This document shows, piece after piece, positions 13,614-20,509 of a stretch of 64,000 bases of DNA (its first letter is position 1; the number at the start of each line of letters is the position of its first letter). The stretch spans positions 124,238-188,237 of the forward strand of contig NZ_OLKL01000039.1 of NCBI RefSeq assembly GCF_900291015.1. The letters are read 5' to 3'. The position numbers were made by a program, and so were the translations under genes. This DNA is from Pseudomonas persica. GTDB lineage: Bacteria > Pseudomonadota > Gammaproteobacteria > Pseudomonadales > Pseudomonadaceae. The notes beneath the pieces were generated by a model. It saw nothing but the letters and a program-made list of their open reading frames with translations, did not search any database and was not told the origin of the DNA.

Positions 13614-15562
13614 GCCGCCCCGCTTTGACCACCCTGCTGGTTGCCAACCGCGGCGAAATCGCCTGCCGAGTGATGCGCACCGCCAAGGCCATGGGCCTGA
13701 CCACTGTCGCCGTGCACAGCGCCACCGACCGTGACGCCCGGCATAGCCGCGAAGCCGATATCCGCGTCGACCTCGGCGGCACCAAGGCCGCCGAAAGCTA
13801 CCTGCTGGTCGACAAGCTGCTGGCCGCCGCCAAGGCCAGTGGCGCCCAGGCCATCCACCCGGGCTATGGCTTCCTGTCCGAGAACGCAGGCTTCGCCCGC
13901 GCCATCGAAGAAGCCGGGCTGATCTTCCTCGGCCCACCGGCCAGCGCCATCGACGCCATGGGCAGCAAATCGGCGGCCAAGGCGCTGATGGAAGCCGCCG
14001 GCGTGCCGCTGGTGCCGGGCTACCACGGCGAAGCCCAGGACCTGGACACCTTCCGCGCCGCCGCCGAACGCATCGGCTACCCGGTGCTGCTCAAAGCCAG
14101 CGCCGGCGGCGGTGGCAAGGGCATGAAAGTGGTCGAGGAAGAAAGCCAGCTGGCCGACGCCCTGGCCTCGGCCCAGCGTGAGGCGCAGTCGTCGTTCGGT
14201 GATGCGCGCATGCTGGTGGAGAAGTACGTGCTCAAGCCGCGCCACGTGGAAATCCAGGTATTCGCCGACCAGCACGGCAACTGCCTGTACCTCAACGAGC
14301 GGGACTGCTCGATCCAGCGCCGTCACCAGAAGGTGGTGGAAGAAGCCCCTGCGCCAGGCCTGTCAGCCGAATTGCGCCGGGCCATGGGTGAGGCAGCGGT
14401 ACGCGCAGCCCAGGCCATCGGCTACGTGGGCGCCGGCACCGTGGAGTTCCTGCTCGATGCCCGTGGCGAGTTCTTCTTCATGGAGATGAACACCCGCCTG
14501 CAGGTGGAGCACCCGGTTACCGAGGCCATTACCGGGCTCGACCTGGTGGCCTGGCAGATTCGCGTGGCCTGCGGCGAGGCCCTGCCGATCACTCAGGAGC
14601 AGGTGCCGCTGATCGGCCATGCCATCGAAGTACGCCTGTACGCCGAGGACCCGGCCAACGAATTCCTGCCCGCGACCGGCACGCTGGCGCTGTACCGCGA
14701 GTCGGCAGCCGGCGAAGGGCGACGGGTGGACAGCGGGGTCAGCGAAGGCGATGTGGTGTCGCCGTTCTACGACCCGATGCTGGGCAAGCTGATCGCCTGG
14801 GGCGAAGACCGCGAGCAGGCGCGCCTGCGCTTGCTGGCCATGCTCGACGAGTTTGCCATTGGCGGGTTGAAGACCAACATCGCCTTCCTGCGCCGCATCC
14901 TCGCCCACCCGGCATTTGCCGCAGCGGAGTTGGATACCGGCTTCATTCCGCGTCACCAGGAGGTTTTGCTGCCCGCGCCTCAAGCGCTGCCAGCAGGCTT
15001 CTGGGAAGCGGCGGCCGAGGCCTGGTTGCAGGGCCAGGCCGCACAGCAGCGGGAGGACGACCGCAGTTCGCCGTGGGCCGAGCGCAACGGCCTGCGCCTG
15101 GGCCTGCCGGCGCGCAGCAGCCTGCACCTGGTGAGTGGCGGGCAGGACCAGGCGGTTGCCCTGGAGCGCAGCGCTGCGTCTACCTGGCAACTAGTAGGCG
15201 AGCAGTTGGTACATGACCAGGCTGGCGTGCGTCGCCAGCACCTTGCGATCCGCCGCGGTGGCACGCTGTACTTGCACTGGGACGGCGAGATGCATGCCAT
15301 CGAAGCCTTCGACCCGATTGCCGAGGCCGAGGCCAGCCACAGCCACCAGGGTGGCCTGGGCGCGCCCATGAACGGCAGCATCGTCCGTGTGCTGGTGGAG
15401 CCGGGGCAGGTGGTGGAAGCGGGTACGGCGCTGGTAGTGCTGGAAGCCATGAAGATGGAGCACAGCATCCGTGCGCCGCATGGCGGCACGGTGAAGGCGT
15501 TGTTCTGCCAGGAAGGGGATATGGTCAGCGAAGGGACGGTGCTGGTCGAATTGGTGGAGTAA
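13610..15562 (+). CDS. liuD: 3-Methylcrotonyl-CoA carboxylase alpha subunit (biotin carboxylase + BCCP)
   Basis: Biotin-containing subunit that carboxylates biotin with bicarbonate and ATP. The 650 aa contain the biotin carboxylase part (LVANRGEIACRVMRTA at the start, ATP-grasp KASAGGGGKGMKVV near 165, MEMNTRLQVEHPVTE near 292), a middle linker domain, and a C-terminal biotinyl domain with the acceptor Lys in EAMKMEH (about 614). It is the last gene of the cluster. The next pathway gene, liuE (HMG-CoA lyase), does not follow, so HMG-CoA cleavage must be encoded elsewhere. Confidence 0.96.
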   Translation: MSRPALTTLLVANRGEIACRVMRTAKAMGLTTVAVHSATDRDARHSREADIRVDLGGTKAAESYLLVDKLLAAAKASGAQAIHPGYGFLSENAGFARAIEEAGLIFLGPPASAIDAMGSKSAAKALMEAAGVPLVPGYHGEAQDLDTFRAAAERIGYPVLLKASAGGGGKGMKVVEEESQLADALASAQREAQSSFGDARMLVEKYVLKPRHVEIQVFADQHGNCLYLNERDCSIQRRHQKVVEEAPAPGLSAELRRAMGEAAVRAAQAIGYVGAGTVEFLLDARGEFFFMEMNTRLQVEHPVTEAITGLDLVAWQIRVACGEALPITQEQVPLIGHAIEVRLYAEDPANEFLPATGTLALYRESAAGEGRRVDSGVSEGDVVSPFYDPMLGKLIAWGEDREQARLRLLAMLDEFAIGGLKTNIAFLRRILAHPAFAAAELDTGFIPRHQEVLLPAPQALPAGFWEAAAEAWLQGQAAQQREDDRSSPWAERNGLRLGLPARSSLHLVSGGQDQAVALERSAASTWQLVGEQLVHDQAGVRRQHLAIRRGGTLYLHWDGEMHAIEAFDPIAEAEASHSHQGGLGAPMNGSIVRVLVEPGQVVEAGTALVVLEAMKMEHSIRAPHGGTVKALFCQEGDMVSEGTVLVELVE

Positions 15563-15571
15563 GAGCCCTAG

Positions 15572-15591
15572 GGGCCGCTTTGCGGCCCTTT
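15572..15591 (+). terminator. Probable terminator of liuABCD
   Basis: GGGCCGC, TTT loop, GCGGCCC, then TTT, starting 9 nt after the liuD stop. The T run is short. A REP pair begins inside its right arm. Confidence 0.6.
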
Positions 15592-15677
15592 CGCGACACA
15601 AGGCCGCTCCCACAGGTACGGTGCATGCCTTGAGGTTGGTGCGGTACTTGTGGGAGCGGCCTCGTGTCGCGAAAGGG
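15586..15677. repeat. REP inverted pair (GCGACACAAGGCCGC type)
   Basis: Arms 15586-15619 and 15644-15677 are inverted copies with two mismatches. They keep the GCTCCCACAG core but carry a different hairpin sequence from the pair at 7973-8072. They lie between the convergent ends of liuD and the CI-like repressor. Confidence 0.85.
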
Positions 15678-15698
15678 CTGCGCAGCAGCCCCGGCAAT

Positions 15699-16373
15699 CT
15701 AGAAAGAGCCATGCACTCGCACGACCACCCCCAGAAACTCGCAGCCATCCTCACACAACAGCGCCGGGTAGTTGCTGTTAAGTGCCTTCAGGTACCGTTG
15801 CCCACCTTCCTCCGCCAACTCACGGAAAATCGCCGGTTTGCCGGGCTGCCGAGCGATAACCAGACGCCCTGGCTCGGCATCTACCCCAGGGTCCACCAAC
15901 ATCCGCATGCCCTGCGGCACACTGCGGCCACTGGCGGCACTCATCGCATCATTCTCGACAGTCAGCCAGAACGCCTTGCCCTGGGCCAGGTAGTCCGTCT
16001 GCTCGAACACACCTGGCTCCGCCCCCTCTGCAACACCTAGCTCATCCCAACCCAGCACCGGGTAGCGGAAGCACACGATGTATTGCATGAGGTCCAGGTC
16101 GTCATCGGTGTCATCGACCTCGTAAATACCGCGCTCCTCGCCAACCTGACCAACAATGCGCAGCTGTAGGCTGACGTTGTAGTGGGGCATGCCAATCTCG
16201 ACGAATGTGCGGTTCATCGACTCGATCTTCGGCTGGCGCCGCTTGTTCACCCAATGCCCCACGCTGCCTTGAGACACGCCAACGCGCTCGGCAAGCTGCT
16301 CTTGAGTGAGCCCTAGCTCCTCCATCCGGTCACGGACGAGGGCAATCCATTTATCCATATTCATCGCTGGCAC
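15699..16373 (-). CDS. CI/C2-type repressor with S24 fold, protease residues lost
   Basis: A 224-aa phage-type repressor. Residues 6-60 are an XRE helix-turn-helix (LTQEQLAERVGVSQGSVGHW). Residues about 100-224 align with the lambda CI C-terminal domain, including GMRMLVDPGVDAEPGRLVIAR and LKALNSNYPALLCEDGCEFLG. The catalytic Ser of CI (NSM) is Ala143 here (NDAM), and the catalytic Lys (FKK) is Arg184 (FRE). No Ala-Gly cleavage site is apparent in the linker. It should therefore bind DNA and dimerise but not self-cleave. No other phage genes are nearby. The start is GTG, with ATG three codons in as the alternative. It is divergent from a DUF3077/DUF6124-type gene. Confidence 0.88.
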   Translation of the reverse strand: MPAMNMDKWIALVRDRMEELGLTQEQLAERVGVSQGSVGHWVNKRRQPKIESMNRTFVEIGMPHYNVSLQLRIVGQVGEERGIYEVDDTDDDLDLMQYIVCFRYPVLGWDELGVAEGAEPGVFEQTDYLAQGKAFWLTVENDAMSAASGRSVPQGMRMLVDPGVDAEPGRLVIARQPGKPAIFRELAEEGGQRYLKALNSNYPALLCEDGCEFLGVVVRVHGSF

Positions 16374-16433
16374 GATACGGACTGCCTTCTAGCGCTCAAT
16401 AAACATTCAGTATTATTTATCGGAAAGCAAAAA

Positions 16434-16448
16434 AATACTTTAGGTATT
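16434..16448. promoter_or_regulatory. Possible operator of the CI-like repressor
   Basis: AATAC-TTTAG-GTATT is an inverted repeat in the AT-rich 121-nt gap between the divergent repressor and DUF3077-type genes. A related half site, CAGTATTATTT, lies near 16409. Assignment to the repressor is by position only. Confidence 0.4.
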
Positions 16449-16494
16449 AGTATCGATCTGAACCCTTTCCCTACTGGTGTTAGCAGGTATCAGG

Positions 16495-16806
16495 ATGAAA
16501 CCACCGAAAAACGACGAAACAGATCTCGACAGCGAAGCCGCCCGCCGCGCCCTCGACTACTACCTCAACCCCAACCCGCCGCGTCCCACCCAGGACAACA
16601 AGATCTGGACCCTGCACGAGGGCGTAACCACCGACCAGGCCCAGGAGCACGCCATCGCCCTGCTGCGTTGCGCCGCCGCCACCGCGCAGGAAACCGCCAG
16701 CCACCAGCACGGCAGCCAGCGCGAACTGACCTTCGCCCTGATGCACATGATGGACATGGCCCGCGCACTGCTGGAGCACAAACGCACCGTGGGGCCGGGT
16801 TTGTAG
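16495..16806 (+). CDS. DUF6124/DUF3077-type small protein
   Basis: A 103-aa soluble protein of a Pseudomonas family without known function. It resembles the family in the SEAARRALDYYLNPN start, the LHEGVTTDQAQEHAIALL middle and the C-terminal helix LTFALMHMMDMARALLEHK. No signal peptide or membrane segment is seen. The ATG at 16495 is preferred over a GTG at 16477 because AGCAGG lies 7 nt before it. It is divergent from the CI-like repressor and may be its target. A second DUF3077 protein lies at 51314-51577. Confidence 0.75.
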   Translation: MKPPKNDETDLDSEAARRALDYYLNPNPPRPTQDNKIWTLHEGVTTDQAQEHAIALLRCAAATAQETASHQHGSQRELTFALMHMMDMARALLEHKRTVGPGL

Positions 16807-16879
16807 ACACGAAAAGAAGGGAGAGAACGTGATGGCCTGGTAACGGCAAAGGCCCCGATTGCCGGGACAAGGAAGCGCA

Positions 16880-16899
16880 CCGGTAAATTTTTTTACCGG
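16880..16899. other. Hairpin downstream of the DUF6124/DUF3077-type gene
   Basis: CCGGTAAA and TTTACCGG around a four-T loop, 73 nt after the stop. No T run follows the stem, so termination is doubtful. Confidence 0.35.
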
Positions 16900-16915
16900 G
16901 TTAGCGAAAATTCAT

Positions 16916-16944
16916 TTGACTTGCAAATGATAACCATTATTATT
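16916..16944 (+). promoter_or_regulatory. PrrF promoter with Fur box
   Basis: TTGACT (16916-16921), 16 nt, TATTAT (16938-16943). A Fur box covers the -10 at 16923-16941; I count 15 of 19 matches to GATAATGATAATCATTATC. Iron-bound Fur would block transcription, so the RNA is expected when iron is scarce. Confidence 0.85.
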
Positions 16945-16949
16945 GCACT

Positions 16950-17060
16950 CAGCTGATCGCAAGATCTGCTGGATAACCTGGAGCTTAGGTCGCTCTCAGA
17001 TTATCTCCTCATCAGGCTAATCACGGTTTTTGACCCAGCTTTTTGCTGGGTCTTTTTTTT
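16950..17060 (+). ncRNA. prrF: PrrF iron-responsive small RNA
   Basis: A roughly 110-nt RNA gene with a Fur-box promoter, a 5' stem-loop region, the conserved single-stranded core (17000-17024, containing CAGATTATCTCCTCATC) and a strong terminator. The core is the part I recall from Pseudomonas PrrF RNAs, which pair with mRNAs of non-essential iron proteins such as sodB to spare iron. Only one copy is here; outside P. aeruginosa the two copies are usually apart. The next gene downstream, 180 nt away, is the sigma4-FecR fusion. The 5' end is estimated from the promoter. Confidence 0.88.
17032..17060 (+). terminator. PrrF rho-independent terminator
   Basis: GACCCAGC, TTTTT loop, GCTGGGTC, then eight T. 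The U tract is long, as expected for an Hfq-bound small RNA. Confidence 0.92.
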
Positions 17061-17156
17061 GGCTCTTCAGGCTAATGAAGATCGTAATGGCGCGCATGAT
17101 AGCAAAGGTGTTTCAGGGCGTGAACGCTCATTACAAAACTTTGCGGAATCAGCACT

Positions 17157-17171
17157 TGAGAATCAATCTCG
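17157..17171. promoter_or_regulatory. Weak Fur-box-like site
   Basis: TGAGAATCAATCTCG matches 10 of 14 positions of the TGATAAT-N-ATTATCA form and lies 70 nt upstream of the sigma4-FecR fusion start. It is weaker than the PrrF box and may be chance. Confidence 0.25.
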
Positions 17172-17240
17172 CTTAACCTACGCTGATCACGCATCACGGA
17201 AGATGCCCCCTCTCATCCTTACCAGAGCAAGGAGCTGTCC

Positions 17241-17756
17241 ATGAACCGTCTGCTACTGCCCCTTGAGCACCCAAACCCTGCTGCCGAATATCATGCCGAC
17301 GACGCTCTGCTGCATGCCCTGAAGCGCCTGCCACGGCGTGTGCAGCAAGTGTTCCTGCTCAATCGCCTCGACCAGCTGGACTTCGCCAGCATCGCCGCCC
17401 GCCTCGATCTGCCATTGGCGAGCATCGAGCGGCACATGGGCCAGGCGCTGCAGGCCGGCCGCTCGCGCCGGGATGTAGCGGCGAGTGTTGCCGGGCAATG
17501 GTATGTGCGCTTGCAAAGCCCACAGGTGACGGCGTGCGAACGGATCGATTTTCGCCGCTGGCTGGATGCGGACCCGGCGCATTTGCAGGCGTTTCATGAC
17601 ACGGAACTGCACTGGCGCAGCCTGTTGGCGCCGGCACGGCAGCTGGGCCATGACGGCTGGTACCAGGAAGGCCGAGCAGCACTGTCGTTGGGGGGGTGTT
17701 CGGTTGCGCTCGGGTTAGGTGTGGCGGCGTTGCTGCTGTTTGGTTTCTGGGCCTGA
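17241..17756 (+). CDS. Sigma-70 region 4 / FecR N-terminal (DUF4880) fusion with C-terminal membrane helix
   Basis: A 171-aa protein joining parts of an iron-uptake sigma factor and its anti-sigma factor. Residues about 22-75 look like FecI region 4 (LKRLPRRVQQVFLLNRLDQL, then FASIAARLDLPLASIERHM). Residues about 80-128 look like the FecR cytoplasmic domain (WYVRLQSPQVTACERIDFRR, then DPAHLQAF). Residues about 153-170 form one hydrophobic helix at the very end. Sigma region 2 and the periplasmic FecR domain are absent. AAGGAG lies 6 nt before the ATG. It sits just downstream of PrrF with no TonB receptor nearby. It could be a DNA-binding protein held at the membrane, a sigma decoy, or a fused relic. 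The domain reading is firm, the role is not. Confidence 0.8.
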   Translation: MNRLLLPLEHPNPAAEYHADDALLHALKRLPRRVQQVFLLNRLDQLDFASIAARLDLPLASIERHMGQALQAGRSRRDVAASVAGQWYVRLQSPQVTACERIDFRRWLDADPAHLQAFHDTELHWRSLLAPARQLGHDGWYQEGRAALSLGGCSVALGLGVAALLLFGFWA

Positions 17757-17875
17757 TCAATGTCTCAGCTACGCCGCTTTCGTTTCACCGGGAATGGCTT
17801 GTTTGTTATCAAATTCGAGTACTGGTTAGCGTGGCCATCGTACAAGGCAGCGCTCATGCGTACCCGCTCGCCAAC

Positions 17876-18361
17876 TCACAATTTGTAGCCGATCTGTCGT
17901 AACAAGCCCTTGCGTCTCACAATGTCTTCATCGCCTTCAATGTCAGTGGCGCACACACCATCCACTACCCCAAGGACTGCCCGCCCCTGTCCCGTCTCGG
18001 CAAGAATCACTTCAACCGGATTGGCTGTCGCACAAAAAATACGGCACACCTCTGGAACCAGCTTGATGGTGTTCAGCACATTCAATGGATAGAAGCCATC
18101 GCCGAGAAAGATGATGAAACTATGGCCAGCCGCAATGGCTTGTGCATTTTTCTGGGCAAGCTCGATCATGGCGGTATCGGTGCCAGACCAGCGCACCAGG
18201 TGTTCGCCGGACGCTTCACAGAAGGCCAGGCCAAACTGGATACCTGGCACGGCATTTACCAGCGCTTCATGGATGTCCTCGACAGACTTGATGAAGTGCG
18301 TCTGGCCAAAAATGAAGTTCGTCGTTTCTGGCTTGTCGATTTTCAGAGCGATGAGTTGCAT
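17876..18361 (-). CDS. Adenosine-specific kinase (DUF355 family)
   Basis: A 161-aa protein of the small family named after an archaeal adenosine kinase structure. Family features seen are the start MQLIALKIDKPETTNFIFGQ, HFIKSVEDIHEALVNAVPGI, GLAFCEASGEHLVRW and the C-terminal glycine segment GQGRAVLGVVDG. The biochemical role in bacteria is little known. The ATG at 18361 has a near-ideal AAAGGAGGT 6 nt upstream. It follows the frameshifted LysR gene on the same strand and converges on the sigma4-FecR fusion gene. Confidence 0.88.
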   Translation of the reverse strand: MQLIALKIDKPETTNFIFGQTHFIKSVEDIHEALVNAVPGIQFGLAFCEASGEHLVRWSGTDTAMIELAQKNAQAIAAGHSFIIFLGDGFYPLNVLNTIKLVPEVCRIFCATANPVEVILAETGQGRAVLGVVDGVCATDIEGDEDIVRRKGLLRQIGYKL

Positions 18362-18424
18362 CAAACACCTCCTTTCACGCTGTGGACAGCGAAAGCTTCA
18401 CCGACTGCGCCGACAACCGCGGGC

Positions 18425-19323
18425 CTATGCTCCGCCTGGGGTAACTTGCAGGTGCTCGCGGAGAAAATCGATGAACGCCATTGCCCGTGCCGAATGTCGC
18501 CGCTCACGACTGAACACCGCGCTGACTGGTAGCGCGAGAGGCTGGTAATCGTCGAGCACACTACGCACGCTGCCAAGTTCAACGTCCGCCGCGAACAGCC
18601 ATTGTGGCGACAGGGAGATGCCCAAGCCGCAGAGTACCATTTCACGAATCGCCTCGCTGCTGTTGCTGGTGACGTTGCCGGTGATGGCAACCTCGAACTC
18701 GTCCGCCTTGTGCGTGAAGCGCCAGCGGTCGTAGTGCTCCAGCAAGGTGAAGCCGATGCAGTTGTGGCCTGCCAGTTCACCCGGTTCGAGTGGCAGGCCG
18801 TGGCGTTGCAGATACGTAGGCGAGGCGTATACCCGCCGGGGGCTGGTGCCTAGGGACACAGCCACCAGCCCCTCGTTCTTCACCACCCCGATCCGGATCG
18901 CCAGGTCGATGTTTCCATGAGCAGGTCTTCATTGTGATCGTTCAACCGCAGATCGATCCGCACATCGGGATAGCGCTGCAGAAAAGTTCCGATCAGAGGT
19001 GCTATGCATAACCTCCCGTAGCTGACCGGTGCAGCGACGCGCAGGGGCCCAGCGATCTGCTCCTGACCGCAGGCAAAGCTGCGCGTGGCGCTTTCGAGGT
19101 GGCCGAGAATTTCCTGGCAGTGACTGTAGAAACGTTGCCCCTGGTCGGTCAGAACCAGGTGCCGGGTGCTGCGGGCGAACACTGGCCCGCCCAGGTACTG
19201 CTCCAGAGCGCGGACCTGCTTGCTCACTGCCGGCTGCCCCATGTTCAGCTCCCGAGCCACTGCCGAAAAAGACCCTCGCTCCACGACGCGTACGAAGATG
19301 CGCATGCTGTCGAACAGATCCAT
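18425..19323 (-). pseudogene. LysR-family regulator interrupted by a frameshift
   Basis: Two frames together give one LysR protein of about 300 aa. The first (from 19323) has the helix-turn-helix FSAVARELNMGQPAVSKQVR and runs to LLNDHNEDLLME-like sequence, then leaves frame and stops at 18880. The second resumes with AIRIGVVKNEGLVAVSLGTS and ends at 18425. The break is at about 18911-18916, where ATG GAA ACATC is one base short of an in-frame Glu-Asn-Ile-Asp. A one-base sequencing error would give the same picture. The protein would lack its effector domain as read. It is divergent from a dehydrogenase remnant. Confidence 0.85.
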
Positions 19324-19426
19324 CGCCACTGGGCCTCTTGGGGGAACAACTGATATGCAAATTTAGCTTCTTATCGGAATGGAGGAGACGGAGCAACCGG
19401 CCCTTCATTCGACAGCCTTGCGGGTG

Positions 19427-19528
19427 AATCCGGAATGGTTTGCACTGGATAAGGTCAACGACGCATTTCGCCAGGACGCTCAAGGTCGCGCCAAGGGCAA
19501 GACGATAATCCAGTTGGTGAGTGAATAG
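19427..19528 (+). pseudogene. 3' remnant of a zinc-type/medium-chain dehydrogenase
   Basis: About 33 in-frame codons (NPEWFALDKVNDAFRQ, then GRAKGKTIIQLVSE, stop) resemble the last segment of quinone-oxidoreductase-like dehydrogenases. No start or nucleotide-binding fold precedes it. It was probably the target gene of the divergent LysR regulator, now almost fully deleted. Confidence 0.45.
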
Positions 19529-19667
19529 AGCCGAGACGGCTCAAGTCAACGTATCTGGCCAGGAGGGGCTGCGCCTGGCCGAAGCCGGTCCGTGGCGCCT
19601 ATCTATGATGGGTCGATAGTAGCTTTGAGGCTCGACCAATGATCTACCGACGGGATCAGAGATCGTC

Positions 19668-20111
19668 TCAGCTTTCGTCAGGTATAACAATGCGCATGGG
19701 GCGAGTGCCGATCTTCGCCCCTGTAATCTCGTCCACGGCGACAGCTTTAATTTCCGTGCCTGTTTCCGCGTCGAAGAAGCGCGTCAGCTTGCCACCACCT
19801 CGGTATTGCCGCCCCCATGCACCAATCATGAAAAGCACAGGTAGAAAATCGCGACCCGCAGCGGTCAGCAGATACTCCTCTCGAGGCGGGTGCTCCGAGT
19901 AGCGCCGCTTCTCCAGTAATCCCTCCTCCGTCAGTGTCGCCAGCCGGCGGGTCAGCATTGTCGGCGCAATACCCAGGCTTTTCCGGAATTGGTCAAAGCG
20001 AGTGAGGCCAGCATGGGCATCCCGCAGGATCAATATGCTCCAGGCGTCACCGGCAACAGCCAGGCTGCGGGCGATCGGGCACGGGTTATCGCAACTATTT
20101 TTCATGTCCAT
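19668..20111 (-). CDS. HxlR-family transcriptional regulator
   Basis: A 147-aa winged-helix protein. The N-terminal Cys motif CDNPCPIARSLAVAGDAWSI is typical of HxlR, and FRKSLGIAPTMLTRRLATL is the recognition helix region. Its two cysteines (CDNPC) may sense electrophiles or oxidation, as in related regulators (inference). The start at 20111 is chosen because HxlR proteins begin shortly before the Cys motif; a longer frame to 20213 would add unrelated residues. There is no clear ribosome site, and a palindrome directly abuts the ATG, so autoregulation is likely. It is divergent from the reductase cluster at 20506-23472. Confidence 0.88.
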   Translation of the reverse strand: MDMKNSCDNPCPIARSLAVAGDAWSILILRDAHAGLTRFDQFRKSLGIAPTMLTRRLATLTEEGLLEKRRYSEHPPREEYLLTAAGRDFLPVLFMIGAWGRQYRGGGKLTRFFDAETGTEIKAVAVDEITGAKIGTRPMRIVIPDES

Positions 20112-20125
20112 ACTATTTTGATAGT
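20112..20125. promoter_or_regulatory. Inverted repeat at the HxlR start (possible operator)
   Basis: ACTAT-TTTG-ATAGT sits immediately before the HxlR ATG. A related site follows at 20156-20168. Confidence 0.5.
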
Positions 20126-20155
20126 GACCAGCCTTCGAAATGGTAGTATTGTCTG

Positions 20156-20168
20156 TATCAAATCGATA
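20156..20168. promoter_or_regulatory. Second HxlR-side inverted repeat
   Basis: TATC-AAATC-GATA, 44 bp from the first site, in the same gap. It shares the TATCAAA/ATAG content with the first site. Confidence 0.4.
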
Positions 20169-20231
20169 GTAACACCTCGGTGATGAGCCATCCACCGGTT
20201 CGGGAGGCGTCACTGATGAGCGCGAGAAATA

Positions 20232-20509
20232 ATGGGGCGTGATGCAATTGCCTTCATTCGTGCATTGGGACTCGACAGGGTCGATCTGCTTGGCTTTTCA
20301 ATGGGCGGTGTGAGTCGCCAATGGCGACAACGACCTCATGGTCGACAGCAGGCTTTCAGCTGACATGGCTCGCCGCCTGCCGAAGGCCCAACTGACCATC
20401 TATCCCGATTCTGGTCATGGGGGTCTTGCAAAATTGCCAAGCCTTTGTACCTGCGGTACGGGACTTTCTCCCTGACGGTTCAGAACAGACAAGTATCAAA
20501 AACCCATGA
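20232..20509 (+). pseudogene. Alpha/beta hydrolase remnant with internal deletion and frameshift
   Basis: The first part reads MGRDAIAFIRALGLDRVDLL then GFSMGGV, the nucleophile elbow of an alpha/beta hydrolase. It then jumps, in another frame, to VANGDNDLMVDSRLSADMAR and KAQLTIYPDSGHGG, the acid and His segment, so the middle of the gene is missing. A further frame change is needed to read QAFVPAVRDFLPDGSE to the stop at 20507-20509. The last bases overlap the next ATG. It is a relic upstream of an intact reductase gene. Confidence 0.75.

Noticed and set aside
15699..16806. Prophage remnant
   Set aside because: The repressor is phage-like, but no integrase, lysis, structural or attachment sequences were seen nearby.
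17059..17244. 61-codon frame between PrrF and the sigma4-FecR fusion
   Set aside because: It begins inside the PrrF terminator region, has no ribosome site, and overlaps the start of the next gene.
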